A DNA stretch of 28,235 nt, from positions 1 to 28,235 of the forward strand of contig JAIRMT010000063.1 of assembly GCA_031258505.1 (NCBI GenBank). The letters are read 5' to 3'. This DNA is from Treponema sp. (lineage in GTDB: Bacteria > Spirochaetota > Spirochaetia > Treponematales > Breznakiellaceae). Position 1 is the first letter of the stretch, and each line of letters starts with the position of its first letter. A program made the position numbers and the translations under genes. Shown one piece after another: positions 14,903 to 22,705 of this stretch. The notes beneath the pieces were generated by a model that did not search any database, was not told the DNA's origin, and was given only the letters and a program-made list of their open reading frames with translations.

Positions 14903-15091
14903 TGTTTGCGGGAATCCCCGTGAACTTTGCGGGAGTTCCCATAAACTTTGCGGGAACTCCCGTAGACTTTGTAGGAGTCCCCATGAACTTTGCGGGGATT
15001 CCCGCAAACTCTGCGGGAGTTCCCATAAACTTTGCGGGAATCCCCGTAGACTTTGTAGGAGTCCCCATGAACTTTACGGGAATCCCTAGCT
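14903..15091. repeat. Nine-unit 21-bp tandem array with palindromic core
   Basis: Nine units (14903, 14924, 14945, 14966, 14987, 15008, 15029, 15050 and 15071 starts) share ACTTTG at the start and a CGGGA-N-TCCCG type core, so every unit can form a small hairpin. A higher-order period of 84 bp is visible: units at 14924-15007 closely match those at 15008-15091 in order. Because 21 is a multiple of three, long frames run through it on both strands (plus strand heptads like NFAGVPI), but no start with a good ribosome binding site is seen. The array ends 62 bp before the start of the minus-strand gene at 14840. Confidence 0.9.
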
Positions 15092-15238
15092 GGTGATACC
15101 AGTGGAAGAGCAGGTATACTCATTATAAATCTTTACCAGAGAATGATTTAGACTAAAAATAGAGAGGGAAGGCGTTGTTACAGCAGTGTTAAGCGCCGCC
15201 CACTGGTGTGCTGGCTTCTCAAAGCCTGTTATCTTCAT
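15086..15238 (-). CDS. Candidate leaderless 50-codon ORF
   Basis: ATG at 15238 lies 8 nt downstream of the TATACT -10 box (15251-15246), so a transcript from this promoter would start at or next to the ATG. The frame reads MKITGFEKPAHQWAALNTAV and ends STGITS at 15086. No Shine-Dalgarno is present. The peptide has no recognisable motif and could be chance. It stops as the 21-bp array begins. Confidence 0.2.
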   Translation of the reverse strand: MKITGFEKPAHQWAALNTAVTTPSLSIFSLNHSLVKIYNEYTCSSTGITS

Positions 15239-15245
15239 AATTGAT

Positions 15246-15274
15246 AGTATAGTAATGATTGTAGGCTTTGTCAA
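15246..15274 (-). promoter_or_regulatory. Strong minus-strand promoter reading into the 21-bp array
   Basis: TTGACA (15274-15269), a 17-bp spacer, then TATACT (15251-15246): the best promoter match in the window. Transcription would pass the array (15091-14903) before reaching the gene starting at 14840, giving a leader of about 400 nt. Confidence 0.65.
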
Positions 15275-15424
15275 TACTTTCATAAAAAAATTACCAACAA
15301 GGCTCTTGACAGCAATGCGGGACCTTTGAAAGCAGTCGGCTGGACAGTGGAGACAGGGCGTCTTTTATCAGCGTTTATGATGGCTGCGCTATCAAGCTTG
15401 GAGTTTCCGCGCCAAAGAGAGAAG

Positions 15425-15483
15425 CCCCGAAAGGGGAAGAGGCAAGCAAGAACAGCCGCTTTGCCGCACTACAAAGCAGCGGC
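15425..15483. other. Two adjacent hairpins upstream of the peptide importer operon
   Basis: CCCC-GAAA-GGGG (15425-15436) has a GNRA-type loop. GCCGCTTTG (15455-15463) pairs with CAAAG-CA-GCGGC (15472-15483) with a two-base bulge. They precede the promoter at 15543, so they are not part of that leader. I see no gene in 15284-15542. Confidence 0.45.
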
Positions 15484-15542
15484 GAGTTGTAGGGGCGTAG
15501 ATTCGAGAAACATAAGCGCCATAAACTTTTTTAAAAAATTTG

Positions 15543-15571
15543 TTGACAGTTGAAATATTCGCGCATATCCT
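15543..15571 (+). promoter_or_regulatory. Promoter of the oligopeptide importer operon
   Basis: TTGACA (15543-15548), a 17-bp spacer, TATCCT (15566-15571). The start codon at 15616 lies about 45 bp downstream. Confidence 0.6.
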
Positions 15572-15615
15572 ATTGTAAAAGCTCTTTTGCGCTTTAAACA
15601 ATTTTGGAGGGAATT

Positions 15616-17583
15616 ATGAGCATTGTCAAAAAAATGACGACCATGCTGGTGGGTATGGCGGTTATGACGGGTAGTCTTTTCGCGGGCGGGTCTTCCCAGA
15701 GCGGAGGGCAGCAGGCGCCAAGCCCCACGGCGCGAGCGCTGGCTTCTCAGCGGGAAGCAAGTATGCTGGCGCAGAAGGTAGCGGCAAAAACTTTGCCGGC
15801 TCTGGAACAGCGTCTCCCCACTGCGGGAAACATTATGGTCGAAACCATGGATAGCATCGGCTCCTATGGCGATCATCTGACCTTCACCTTTGACGGCAGA
15901 TCGAGTCAGTGGTACTACGGCATGATCGGCGAGGAGCCACTCTTCCGTTTTACTATGCAAGGTTCTGTTGAGCCTAATGTCGCTAAGGGCTACATTGTGA
16001 ACGCTAATGCTACGGAATACACGATTTACCTGCGCGAAGGCATGAAATGGTCCGACGGCCACCCCTTCACTGCCGATGACTGCATCTTCTTCTACGAACA
16101 CATGATCCTCACCCGTAGTTTCGGGAACGCTATCTATCAATGCTATTACAGCACTAATCCCCGTACTGGCGAACAGAGCCTCTGCACCATGGAAAAGGTG
16201 AATGACTATGAGTTCAAAGTGAAATTCAAAGACCCAAGTCCCACCTTTCTTGAGCAGGTAGCCATTGACACCAAGTGGATGTTTGCTCCGGCTCATTACT
16301 ATAAGACCTTATTGCCGGAATTCATCGGAGAAGCGGCGGCAGCAGCCAAGGCTAAGGAACTAGGCTTTGCCGATGTCGCAGCCATGGGACGCCAGACCGG
16401 TTACTATTACTGGAACAACATTGACCGGCCAGTAGTTCGACCATGGAAGGTGATGAACAACGTGGACAGCGATCTCATGATCATGGAACGAAATCCCTAC
16501 TACTGGAAAACCGACGCTGAAGGGAAACAGCTTCCTTACATAGATCAGTTACAGTTTGTTCGGGTATCAGACGTTAATCAGGTTGTGCTTATGACTATGG
16601 ACGGCAGTATTGACGTTGCCCCCGGACTTCCATTCAGCCAGATCGCTACACTGAACCAGAACCAGAATAGAGGCGGCTACCGGCTGCTCCGCTGGGATAC
16701 CACAAACTGGGCAGGAACCGGTCATCTGCAATTTAACCAGAGTTCAGAAGACCTCAAACTCCGCGCTGTCTTTGCCAACAAGGATTTCCGCAAAGCCATC
16801 TCCATTTCCGCTGACCGGAAAGAAATGGCCGAACTCGTGTCTGACGGTTGGTCTCAGCCCTCCCAATCTTCTCCAGTTAAAGGCGCTATGGGCTACTCTG
16901 AGGCATGGTCAACCAAGTGGACCGAGTATAACCCCACCGAAGCGAAACGGCTTCTGGAACAGAGCGTTGGCTTACGCATGGGGTCGGACGGTTTCTACCG
17001 CTTTAGTGATAACACGCCCTTTACGCTAGAAATCATTACCAGCGACGATAGCGCTGAATGTGCCCGCGCTGCGGAACTCTTAACTGAAAAGTACCTTAAA
17101 AACATTGGCATCAAGGCCACTGTAGCGGTTCGGGACCCGGCTTATGTCAATGAGATGCGGCAGGCTAATAAGGTAAACGTGATCCTTGATTCTTCCTACG
17201 CCATGGCTACGGTTAATGTGGCGCTGCGGGCGGATAACCTGGTTCCGGTACGGAATAACTTCACCGTGTGGTACGGTGCGTTTGGCACTTGGTTTGCCAC
17301 CAATGGCGAGGGTGGTGAGACTCCCACCGGCGAAATAATGCATCTCATCGATCTGTACCGTGAGATGCGCGCCGCCACTACTAGGGCTGAGGTTGATCGG
17401 AAAGCTCTGGAAATCCTCAAAGTCCATGAGGAAAACCTCTGGGAGATTGCCTTTCTCAGTCCCACGCCTGTGCTTATCGGGATAAACAAAGACCTGCGGA
17501 ACTTCAGGGAAACCGGCATCTACTGCGATGAGTTCCGTTCATTGGGAATCGCCCATCCCGCGATTTGGTATCTGGCCCAATAG
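15616..17583 (+). CDS. Extracellular peptide-binding protein, SBP family 5 (OppA/DppA type)
   Basis: 655 residues from ATG 15616, chosen because GGAGGG (15606-15611) sits just before it; an upstream in-frame TTG would bury that site. The signal peptide ends GSLFA-GGSSQSGG (cleavage after Ala23) with no lipobox cysteine. The mature part has the family 5 landmarks: LYTIYLREGMKWSDGHPFTADD-like YTIYLREGMKWSDGHPFTAD, then NPYYWKTDAEGKQLPYIDQL and NKDFRKAISISADRKEMAEL. It captures oligopeptides or a related ligand for the two permeases and two ATPases encoded next. At 655 residues it is longer than Gram-negative OppA (~540). A strong terminator between it and the permease genes probably makes it the most abundant product of the operon. 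Confidence 0.93.
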   Translation: MSIVKKMTTMLVGMAVMTGSLFAGGSSQSGGQQAPSPTARALASQREASMLAQKVAAKTLPALEQRLPTAGNIMVETMDSIGSYGDHLTFTFDGRSSQWYYGMIGEEPLFRFTMQGSVEPNVAKGYIVNANATEYTIYLREGMKWSDGHPFTADDCIFFYEHMILTRSFGNAIYQCYYSTNPRTGEQSLCTMEKVNDYEFKVKFKDPSPTFLEQVAIDTKWMFAPAHYYKTLLPEFIGEAAAAAKAKELGFADVAAMGRQTGYYYWNNIDRPVVRPWKVMNNVDSDLMIMERNPYYWKTDAEGKQLPYIDQLQFVRVSDVNQVVLMTMDGSIDVAPGLPFSQIATLNQNQNRGGYRLLRWDTTNWAGTGHLQFNQSSEDLKLRAVFANKDFRKAISISADRKEMAELVSDGWSQPSQSSPVKGAMGYSEAWSTKWTEYNPTEAKRLLEQSVGLRMGSDGFYRFSDNTPFTLEIITSDDSAECARAAELLTEKYLKNIGIKATVAVRDPAYVNEMRQANKVNVILDSSYAMATVNVALRADNLVPVRNNFTVWYGAFGTWFATNGEGGETPTGEIMHLIDLYREMRAATTRAEVDRKALEILKVHEENLWEIAFLSPTPVLIGINKDLRNFRETGIYCDEFRSLGIAHPAIWYLAQ

Positions 17584-17601
17584 TCAATTTGTGATAGGGG
17601 T

Positions 17602-17644
17602 CAACGCCTCGCACAGATAAGATTCTGTGCGGGCGTTGTTTTTT
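17602..17644 (+). terminator. Intrinsic terminator between binding protein and permease genes
   Basis: CAACGCC (17602-17608) / GGCGTTG (17632-17638) and inner CGCACAGA (17610-17617) / TCTGTGCG (17624-17631) form a long stem, then six T (17639-17644). It is a textbook terminator inside an operon, so read-through would set the binding-protein to permease ratio unless there is a separate promoter in 17645-17688, where I see none that is convincing. Confidence 0.85.
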
Positions 17645-17688
17645 GTCTTTATACGCGCAATGCGCGCAATTTAAGCGAGTAACACACT

Positions 17689-18696
17689 ATGCAGTTACTA
17701 AAATATATAGGGCGAAGAATACTCCTGATGATACCCACTGTGTTCATCATGTCGTTTATTGTGTTCTTCATCATCCAACTCCCGCCGGGGGATTTCATAT
17801 CAGGGTATATCGCCCGAATGAGCGCACAAGGGGAGATATTCACGCCGGAGATGATTACCGAGATGCGTACCAACTATGGTCTGGATAAGCCATGGTACGT
17901 GCAATACTTTGTCTGGATACGAGGCATTATTCTGCGGGGTGATTTTGGCTATTCCTTTTCCTATTACCGGCCAGTCTGGAGCGTTATCATGGACCGGCTG
18001 GGGCTGACTGTGGCTGTTTCGCTTATCACGATGCTGTTTACCTACCTTGTGTCGCTGCCTATTGGCATCTACAGCGCAAATCATCAGTATTCTCCCGGCG
18101 ATTATCTTTTCACGTTCATCGGCTTTATTGGCATGGCCGTGCCGAACTTTTTGCTGGCCATTGTGTTAATGTACCTTGCGTATTCGTGGAGCGGGGTTGC
18201 CTACATCGGGCTTTTCAGCCGTGAGATGCTGCAAAACGGGATACATCTCTATAACTTTCCCGAATTCCTGCGGCGGCTTATCCTGCCGATCATTGTCATT
18301 GGCACATCTGGCACCTGCGGTATCATCAGAACGGTTCGCGCACAGATGCTTGACGAGCAATCCAAGCAGTATACGCTCACGGCTCGCGCCAAAGGCGTAT
18401 CCGAGCGCAAGATTACCTACAAATACTGTCTGCGGGCGGCGCTTAATCCAGTGGTAAGCGGACTTGCCGGCTCACTTTCCGGCATTTTCACCGGCTCCAC
18501 CATCACCGCTATCGTGATGAACCTCGCCATTCAGGGTCCAGTGCTCTACACCGCCCTAACCACTCAGGATATGTACCTCGCCGGTACTATTTTGCTGGTA
18601 CAAGCCTTTCTCATCGTGCTTGGCACCCTCCTCTCCGACATTATTCTGGGCATACTTGATCCCAAAATCCGCGTCGAACAGACGAAGGAGGCTTAA
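17689..18696 (+). CDS. oppB: Peptide ABC transporter permease (OppB/DppB family)
   Basis: 335 residues. It begins MQLLKYIGRRILLMIPTVFI, the typical DppB/OppB start with the first membrane helix at about 9-31 and IIQLPPGDF after it. About six membrane helices. The EAA loop is at about 229-252 (TARAKGVSERKITYKYCLRA). The C-terminal part 'DIILGILDPKIR' is the family ending. The Shine-Dalgarno is weak, but the start is fixed by the N-terminal pattern. It pairs with the OppC-like protein encoded by the next gene, whose ATG directly follows this gene's TAA. The symbol is by family; opp and dpp cannot be separated by sequence. Confidence 0.93.
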   Translation: MQLLKYIGRRILLMIPTVFIMSFIVFFIIQLPPGDFISGYIARMSAQGEIFTPEMITEMRTNYGLDKPWYVQYFVWIRGIILRGDFGYSFSYYRPVWSVIMDRLGLTVAVSLITMLFTYLVSLPIGIYSANHQYSPGDYLFTFIGFIGMAVPNFLLAIVLMYLAYSWSGVAYIGLFSREMLQNGIHLYNFPEFLRRLILPIIVIGTSGTCGIIRTVRAQMLDEQSKQYTLTARAKGVSERKITYKYCLRAALNPVVSGLAGSLSGIFTGSTITAIVMNLAIQGPVLYTALTTQDMYLAGTILLVQAFLIVLGTLLSDIILGILDPKIRVEQTKEA

Positions 18697-19836
18697 ATGA
18701 CTACGGTACAATTACCCAAATTGCTTACCCGGCGGCCTAAAAAAGAGGCGGAGCGGGACGAATCGTACTATCTTGCGTCCCAGTGGACCCTGATGGGACG
18801 CAAGTTAATGAAACACAGGCTTGCTCGGATCAGCATGGTGGTATTGGGCTTCCTCTACCTCATAGCAGCCTTCGGCAGTTTTCTGGCGCCCTCGAATCTA
18901 ACCGCTTACAACGCGGAAACCAAAGACGCCCCACCCTCAAAGATACATTTCTTCCATGAGGGGAAGTTTATCGGGCTTTTTGTGTACGGCCTGCGCTCGG
19001 AGCGGAACATGGAGACCTTTCAAAGGGAGTATATAGAGGTAAAGGACGAGATATACCGTCTTCGCTTTTTTGTTCACGGACCAGAGTACCGGTTCTGGCG
19101 ACTCTTCCCCACAGACCAGCATCTGTTCGGGGTTGAGGAAGGCGGCCATATCTTCCTCTTTGGCACTGATTCCATGGGACGCGATCTGTTTTCCCGCATG
19201 ATTCTGGGGAGTCAAATATCGCTCACCATTCCCTTTGCTGGAACGTTCCTCAGCTTCATTCTGGGCATACTCATCGGCTCGATTTCTGGTTACTTTGGCG
19301 GGGTCCTAGACACCGTGATTCAGCGGGTGATTGAGGTGTTATCGTCATTCCCAAGTATCCCGCTGTGGATGGCGTTGTCGGCGGCGGTTCCGGCGGACAT
19401 TCCAGTTGTGCAGATGTATCTGGCCATAACGGTTATCATTTCGCTACTGTCGTGGACGGGCCTGGCGCGGGTGGTGCGAGGACGTTTCATCTCCCTGCGA
19501 AAGGAAGATTTCATTACAGCCGCGCGTCTTGCCGGCGTGAGTGATCTCCAGATCATTGTAAAGCATCTGGTTCCCGGATTTATGAGCTACCTCATTGTTA
19601 GCCTGACGCTGGCGATTCCGGGCATGATCATCGGGGAAACTTCCATGAGTTTTCTTGGTCTGGGCATTCGCGCACCTGCCACAAGCTGGGGCGTATTGTT
19701 GCAGGAAGCGCAGGATATTGCCAGTATCGCAAACTTCCCGTGGCGGCTGATTCCCCTGTTCGCGGTGGTACTCACTGTGCTGGCCTTTAACTTTCTGGGC
19801 GATGGATTGCGCGACGCCGCTGATCCGTACAAATAG
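18697..19836 (+). CDS. oppC: Peptide ABC transporter permease (OppC/DppC family)
   Basis: 379 residues, longer than the usual ~300. The N-terminus has a cytoplasmic lead (about 1-45), then a membrane helix (about 46-68). A ~95-residue extracytoplasmic loop (about 70-165) follows; it contains the usual 'HLFGVEEGGHIFLFGTDSMG RDLFSRMI' block, split here for length, where GTDSMGRDLFSR is the signature of OppC proteins. The EAA loop is at about 273-293 (AARLAGVSDLQIIVKHLVPG). The ending ...NFLGDGLRDAADPYK is diagnostic of DppC/OppC. GGAGG lies at the end of the preceding gene. It forms the membrane channel with OppB. Confidence 0.93.
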   Translation: MTTVQLPKLLTRRPKKEAERDESYYLASQWTLMGRKLMKHRLARISMVVLGFLYLIAAFGSFLAPSNLTAYNAETKDAPPSKIHFFHEGKFIGLFVYGLRSERNMETFQREYIEVKDEIYRLRFFVHGPEYRFWRLFPTDQHLFGVEEGGHIFLFGTDSMGRDLFSRMILGSQISLTIPFAGTFLSFILGILIGSISGYFGGVLDTVIQRVIEVLSSFPSIPLWMALSAAVPADIPVVQMYLAITVIISLLSWTGLARVVRGRFISLRKEDFITAARLAGVSDLQIIVKHLVPGFMSYLIVSLTLAIPGMIIGETSMSFLGLGIRAPATSWGVLLQEAQDIASIANFPWRLIPLFAVVLTVLAFNFLGDGLRDAADPYK

Positions 19837-19844
19837 AGGTAATC

Positions 19845-20861
19845 ATGGGTAACAAGGTAGGTAACAAGGTAATCGAGGTAAAAGACCTGCATGTAGAAAT
19901 CCCAATGGACGAAGGAATGTTGACGCCGGTTCGTGGTCTGTCCTTTTCTATTGAGGAAGGTGAAGTTTTAGGACTGGTGGGTGAGTCGGGTTGTGGTAAG
20001 AGCCTCACCAGCAAAGCCATTCTAGGCATTAACGACAAGAAATGCCTAAGCAGCGGGGAGATTCTCTTTATGCGGGAAGGGCAGGTTCAGGACTTGCTCA
20101 AGCTCAAGTATGGGAGCGAGGAGATTCGCAAGATACGCGGTAAACACGCTTCCATGATCTTTCAGGAGCCTATGGTGGCGTTTCACCCGATGTATACAGT
20201 GGGGGCGCAGATAAACGAATGTACGCTTCTGCATATCACCAAGGACAAGCGTAAGGCAAAGGAAATATCGCTGGACATGATGAAACGGGTTGGCATTGCC
20301 AATGCGGATAAACGTTACGATCAGTATCCATTTGAGTTTTCAGGCGGTATGCTTCAGCGGGCGCTTATTGCCATGGCGTTGGTGTGCCGGCCTGGTCTGC
20401 TCATCGCTGACGAGCCAACCACCGCGCTTGACGTTACGATTCAGGCACAGATTCTTGACCTGATGAAACAGCTTCAGGCGGAATTCAAGATGGCCATACT
20501 GTTTATCACGCATGATCTGGGCATTGTAGCCAGAATGTGCGACCGTGTTGGCGTGATGTATCTTGGTAAAATTATTGAATCCGCGCCAGTTCGTGAAATC
20601 TACAAGAACCCGCGTCATCCCTATACACAGGGACTCCTCGCCTCGGTTCATAAGGTAGGAACCCATTCGCGGGAGAAGCTCTTCTCTATAGAAGGAACAG
20701 TGCCGCTGGCGCTTAATGTGCCGAAGCAGTGCGGCTTTTTCGAGCGATGCAAACAGCGTATCGCGGGGCTTTGCGATTGCGCGGAGCCAGAATCGCGGGA
20801 CTTGGGTAACGGCCATCAGGTAAGCTGTTTTATTTACGAGAAAGAGGCGCGCCATGATTAA
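19845..20861 (+). CDS. oppD: Peptide ABC transporter ATP-binding protein (OppD/DppD family)
   Basis: 338 residues. Walker A GESGCGKS (about 46-53), Q-loop IFQEPMVAFHP, signature FSGGMLQRAL (about 165) with Met in place of the usual Gln, Walker B LLIADEPTTALD (about 185) and switch FITHDLGIVAR. The C-terminal oligopeptide-transporter extension has spaced cysteines (CGFFERCKQRIAGLCDCAEP and a final SCF), a feature of OppD/OppF proteins linked to an iron-sulfur cluster in some members. It has a duplicated GGTAACAAGGTA at its 5' end, so the first residues read MGNKVGNKV. It starts 8 bp after the permease gene and overlaps the next gene by 8 bp. Confidence 0.94.
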   Translation: MGNKVGNKVIEVKDLHVEIPMDEGMLTPVRGLSFSIEEGEVLGLVGESGCGKSLTSKAILGINDKKCLSSGEILFMREGQVQDLLKLKYGSEEIRKIRGKHASMIFQEPMVAFHPMYTVGAQINECTLLHITKDKRKAKEISLDMMKRVGIANADKRYDQYPFEFSGGMLQRALIAMALVCRPGLLIADEPTTALDVTIQAQILDLMKQLQAEFKMAILFITHDLGIVARMCDRVGVMYLGKIIESAPVREIYKNPRHPYTQGLLASVHKVGTHSREKLFSIEGTVPLALNVPKQCGFFERCKQRIAGLCDCAEPESRDLGNGHQVSCFIYEKEARHD

Positions 20862-21855
20862 AAAAACTATTTTGCGGGTAGAGCATATTACTAAAACCTT
20901 TGTGTCAAAGAAGACGCTGATACACGCACTCACTGATGTGAGTTTCACAATGGACCGGGGAGAAACGGTCGGCATTGTGGGCGAGTCGGGCTGCGGCAAA
21001 ACCACGCTGGGCCGCTGCGTTGTGCGCGCCCATGATGCAAGTGCGGGGAGCGTGTTTTACACCAAGACGGATGGCGAAGAGGTTGATTTCCTCAAGATTG
21101 ATCCAAAGGCCATGCGCGGTATCCGCCGTGATATTCAGATGATCTTTCAGGACCCGTATTCATCGCTTGATCCGCGTATGACCGTGTTTGACATTATCTC
21201 GGAGCCCTTGAAGGCGAATTTCCCCAAGATGCCGAAGCCTGAGCTGGAGGCAAAGGTAATGGATGTGGCGGCTAAGACCGGTCTGAACACCAGTTACCTC
21301 AAGCGTTATCCACACGCTTTTTCCGGCGGGCAGCGTCAGCGCATTGGCATTGCCCGCGCTTTGGTACTGAATCCCCGCGTGATTGTCTGCGACGAGGCAG
21401 TATCGGCGCTGGACGTCTCCATACAGGCGCAGGTGATTAACCTCCTGAAAGAACTTCAACGAGATATGAACCTGACCTATATCTTCATTAGTCACGATCT
21501 TTCAGTGGTTGAATACATTTCTGACCGTGTTGGCGTGATGTACTTGGGTAAAATGGCAGAGTATGCGGAAACCGTAGAACTCTATTCTCATCCTCTGCAC
21601 CCGTACACTGAGGCGTTGCTTTCTGCGGTGCCAGTCGCTGACCCTGACGTGAAGTTACAGCGTCTTGCGCTTAGTGGTGAAATCCCCAATCCCGCTAATC
21701 CGCCGTCCGGGTGTTATTTCCACCCTCGTTGCCGTTACTGTGTTGAGATGTGTAAACAAACAGCGCCTGAGTTTATTGACTATGGAAATGGGCATCATGT
21801 TGCCTGTCATCGGGCTGCTGAATTGAACCTACGGAGAATGAACTATGGAGCATAA
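20854..21855 (+). CDS. oppF: Peptide ABC transporter ATP-binding protein (OppF/DppF family)
   Basis: 333 residues. Walker A GESGCGKTT (about 43-51), Q-loop MIFQDPYSSLDPRM, signature FSGGQRQRIGIARAL (about 156), Walker B VIVCDEAVSALDVSIQAQ (about 176) and switch FISHDLSVVEY. The C-terminal extension carries Cys residues (GCYFHPRCRYCVEMC and ACH) in the OppF pattern. It pairs with OppD as an ATPase heterodimer. Translation is coupled: its ATG lies in the end of oppD (8-bp overlap), and its own 3' end overlaps the next gene by 11 bp. Confidence 0.94.
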   Translation: MIKKTILRVEHITKTFVSKKTLIHALTDVSFTMDRGETVGIVGESGCGKTTLGRCVVRAHDASAGSVFYTKTDGEEVDFLKIDPKAMRGIRRDIQMIFQDPYSSLDPRMTVFDIISEPLKANFPKMPKPELEAKVMDVAAKTGLNTSYLKRYPHAFSGGQRQRIGIARALVLNPRVIVCDEAVSALDVSIQAQVINLLKELQRDMNLTYIFISHDLSVVEYISDRVGVMYLGKMAEYAETVELYSHPLHPYTEALLSAVPVADPDVKLQRLALSGEIPNPANPPSGCYFHPRCRYCVEMCKQTAPEFIDYGNGHHVACHRAAELNLRRMNYGA

Positions 21856-22369
21856 ACTGATTCTGTTTATTGACTCAGGCGACACCCTGATCAATGAGGC
21901 CACTGAGATACGGAACGCTGAAGGCGTTGTGATTCAGGCCGATCTGATTGATGGCGCGAAAGAGACGCTGCGCTCAATTCGCGCTGCTGGCTACCGTATA
22001 GCGCTTGTGGCTGATGGGCTTAATCAATCGTTTATAAACATGTACACCGCGCATAGTCTGCGCGATTGTTTTGACGCATGGGCTGTGTCCGAGCTTGTAG
22101 GGGAGTGCAAACCATCGCCGCGTATGTTTCAGACGGCCTTTGACCAGCTTGGCCTTAGCACCGCTGACAAAAGCCGGGTGATCATGGTGGGCAATAACCT
22201 CAGCCGTGATATTGCCGGCGCGAACCGTTTCGGGCTTACATCGGTTTTTTTTGACTGGTCGCCTCGGTATCCACACAGCAGTCAGGAACCTGACGAGGTT
22301 CCTGACTACACGATTCACTCGCTGCCGGGATTGCTGCCCTTACTGGCTTCGATTCGTGTACTCGCCTGA
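21845..22369 (+). CDS. HAD-superfamily hydrolase encoded in the peptide importer operon
   Basis: 174 residues. Motif I is IDSGDTL (D10 nucleophile, but position D+2 is Gly12 rather than Asp). Motif II is degenerate (VADGL where S/T-N-G is usual). Motif III Lys is in ECKPSPRMF (about 87-95). Motif IV reads MVGNNLSRDIAGANRFG (about 113-129), where the first acidic residue is Asn and the second is Asp. The fold is clearly HAD but the general acid and one metal ligand are altered, as in some families with D-x-G motif I. Likely a small phosphatase or a derived non-catalytic relative; the substrate is unknown. The 11-bp overlap with oppF implies coupling to peptide import. A weak terminator follows. 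Confidence 0.8.
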   Translation: MEHKLILFIDSGDTLINEATEIRNAEGVVIQADLIDGAKETLRSIRAAGYRIALVADGLNQSFINMYTAHSLRDCFDAWAVSELVGECKPSPRMFQTAFDQLGLSTADKSRVIMVGNNLSRDIAGANRFGLTSVFFDWSPRYPHSSQEPDEVPDYTIHSLPGLLPLLASIRVLA

Positions 22370-22382
22370 AACGCGGCTTAAC

Positions 22383-22401
22383 GCCTTGCGGTAGGGCTTT
22401 T
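22383..22401 (+). terminator. Weak intrinsic terminator of the peptide importer operon
   Basis: GCCTT (22383-22387) pairs with AGGGC (22393-22397, one G-U) around GCGGT, followed by four T (22398-22401). It lies 14 bp after the HAD gene stop. Short stem and short U-run, so modest confidence. Confidence 0.4.
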
Positions 22402-22426
22402 ACGCCACGCCACTGGCCATAGGCAG

Positions 22427-22533
22427 AGTGCTAGGCACATACCAGCCTTAGTATGAGACACATACCAGCCTTAGTGCTAGGCACATACCAGCCTTAGTGT
22501 TAGACACACACCTACCTTAGTGCTAGACACCAT
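22427..22533. repeat. 23-bp tandem array, about 4.6 units
   Basis: Units start at 22427, 22450, 22473, 22496 and 22519 (last one partial). Each begins with an AGTGCTAGGCAC-like stretch and ends CAGCCTT or CTACCTT. Units 1 and 3 are identical. Every unit keeps a GTG(A)-N5-CAC imperfect palindrome, for example GTGC-TAG-GCAC. The array ends 100 bp before the promoter of the second CUT1 importer. 22534-22632 shows nothing else I recognise. Confidence 0.85.
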
Positions 22534-22632
22534 GGGGCGTAAATGGGGTACGGGAAATTTGTTCTCCCGCATACAACACGATTTCAATATCTTTCTTCTA
22601 TAAAAAAGACATAGCTCAACCGGAATCACTGC

Positions 22633-22660
22633 TTGATATATCGGGAAATAGTTGTACAAT
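22633..22660 (+). promoter_or_regulatory. Promoter of the second CUT1 importer
   Basis: TTGATA (22633-22638), a 16-bp spacer, TACAAT (22655-22660): five of six matches in each box. The leader to the ATG at 22706 is about 38 nt. Confidence 0.6.
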
Positions 22661-22705
22661 AACACCAAGTTTTTTGGCCCATACAAGGGTCTAGGAGGAT
22701 GGCTT

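Noticed and set aside
14903..15091. CRISPR array
   Set aside because: Units abut without unique spacers, are 21 bp, vary internally and show an 84-bp higher-order period. No cas genes.
14827..15123. Open frames on both strands through the 21-bp array encoding heptad repeats
   Set aside because: They exist because 21 is a multiple of three. No start with a ribosome binding site is seen on either strand, so the array is treated as non-coding repeat.
15469..16296. Long minus-strand open frame (275 codons) opposite the peptide-binding gene
   Set aside because: Antisense to a strongly supported family 5 binding protein. No ribosome binding site and no family resemblance.
22427..22533. CRISPR array
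   Set aside because: 23-bp units are directly tandem with no spacers.
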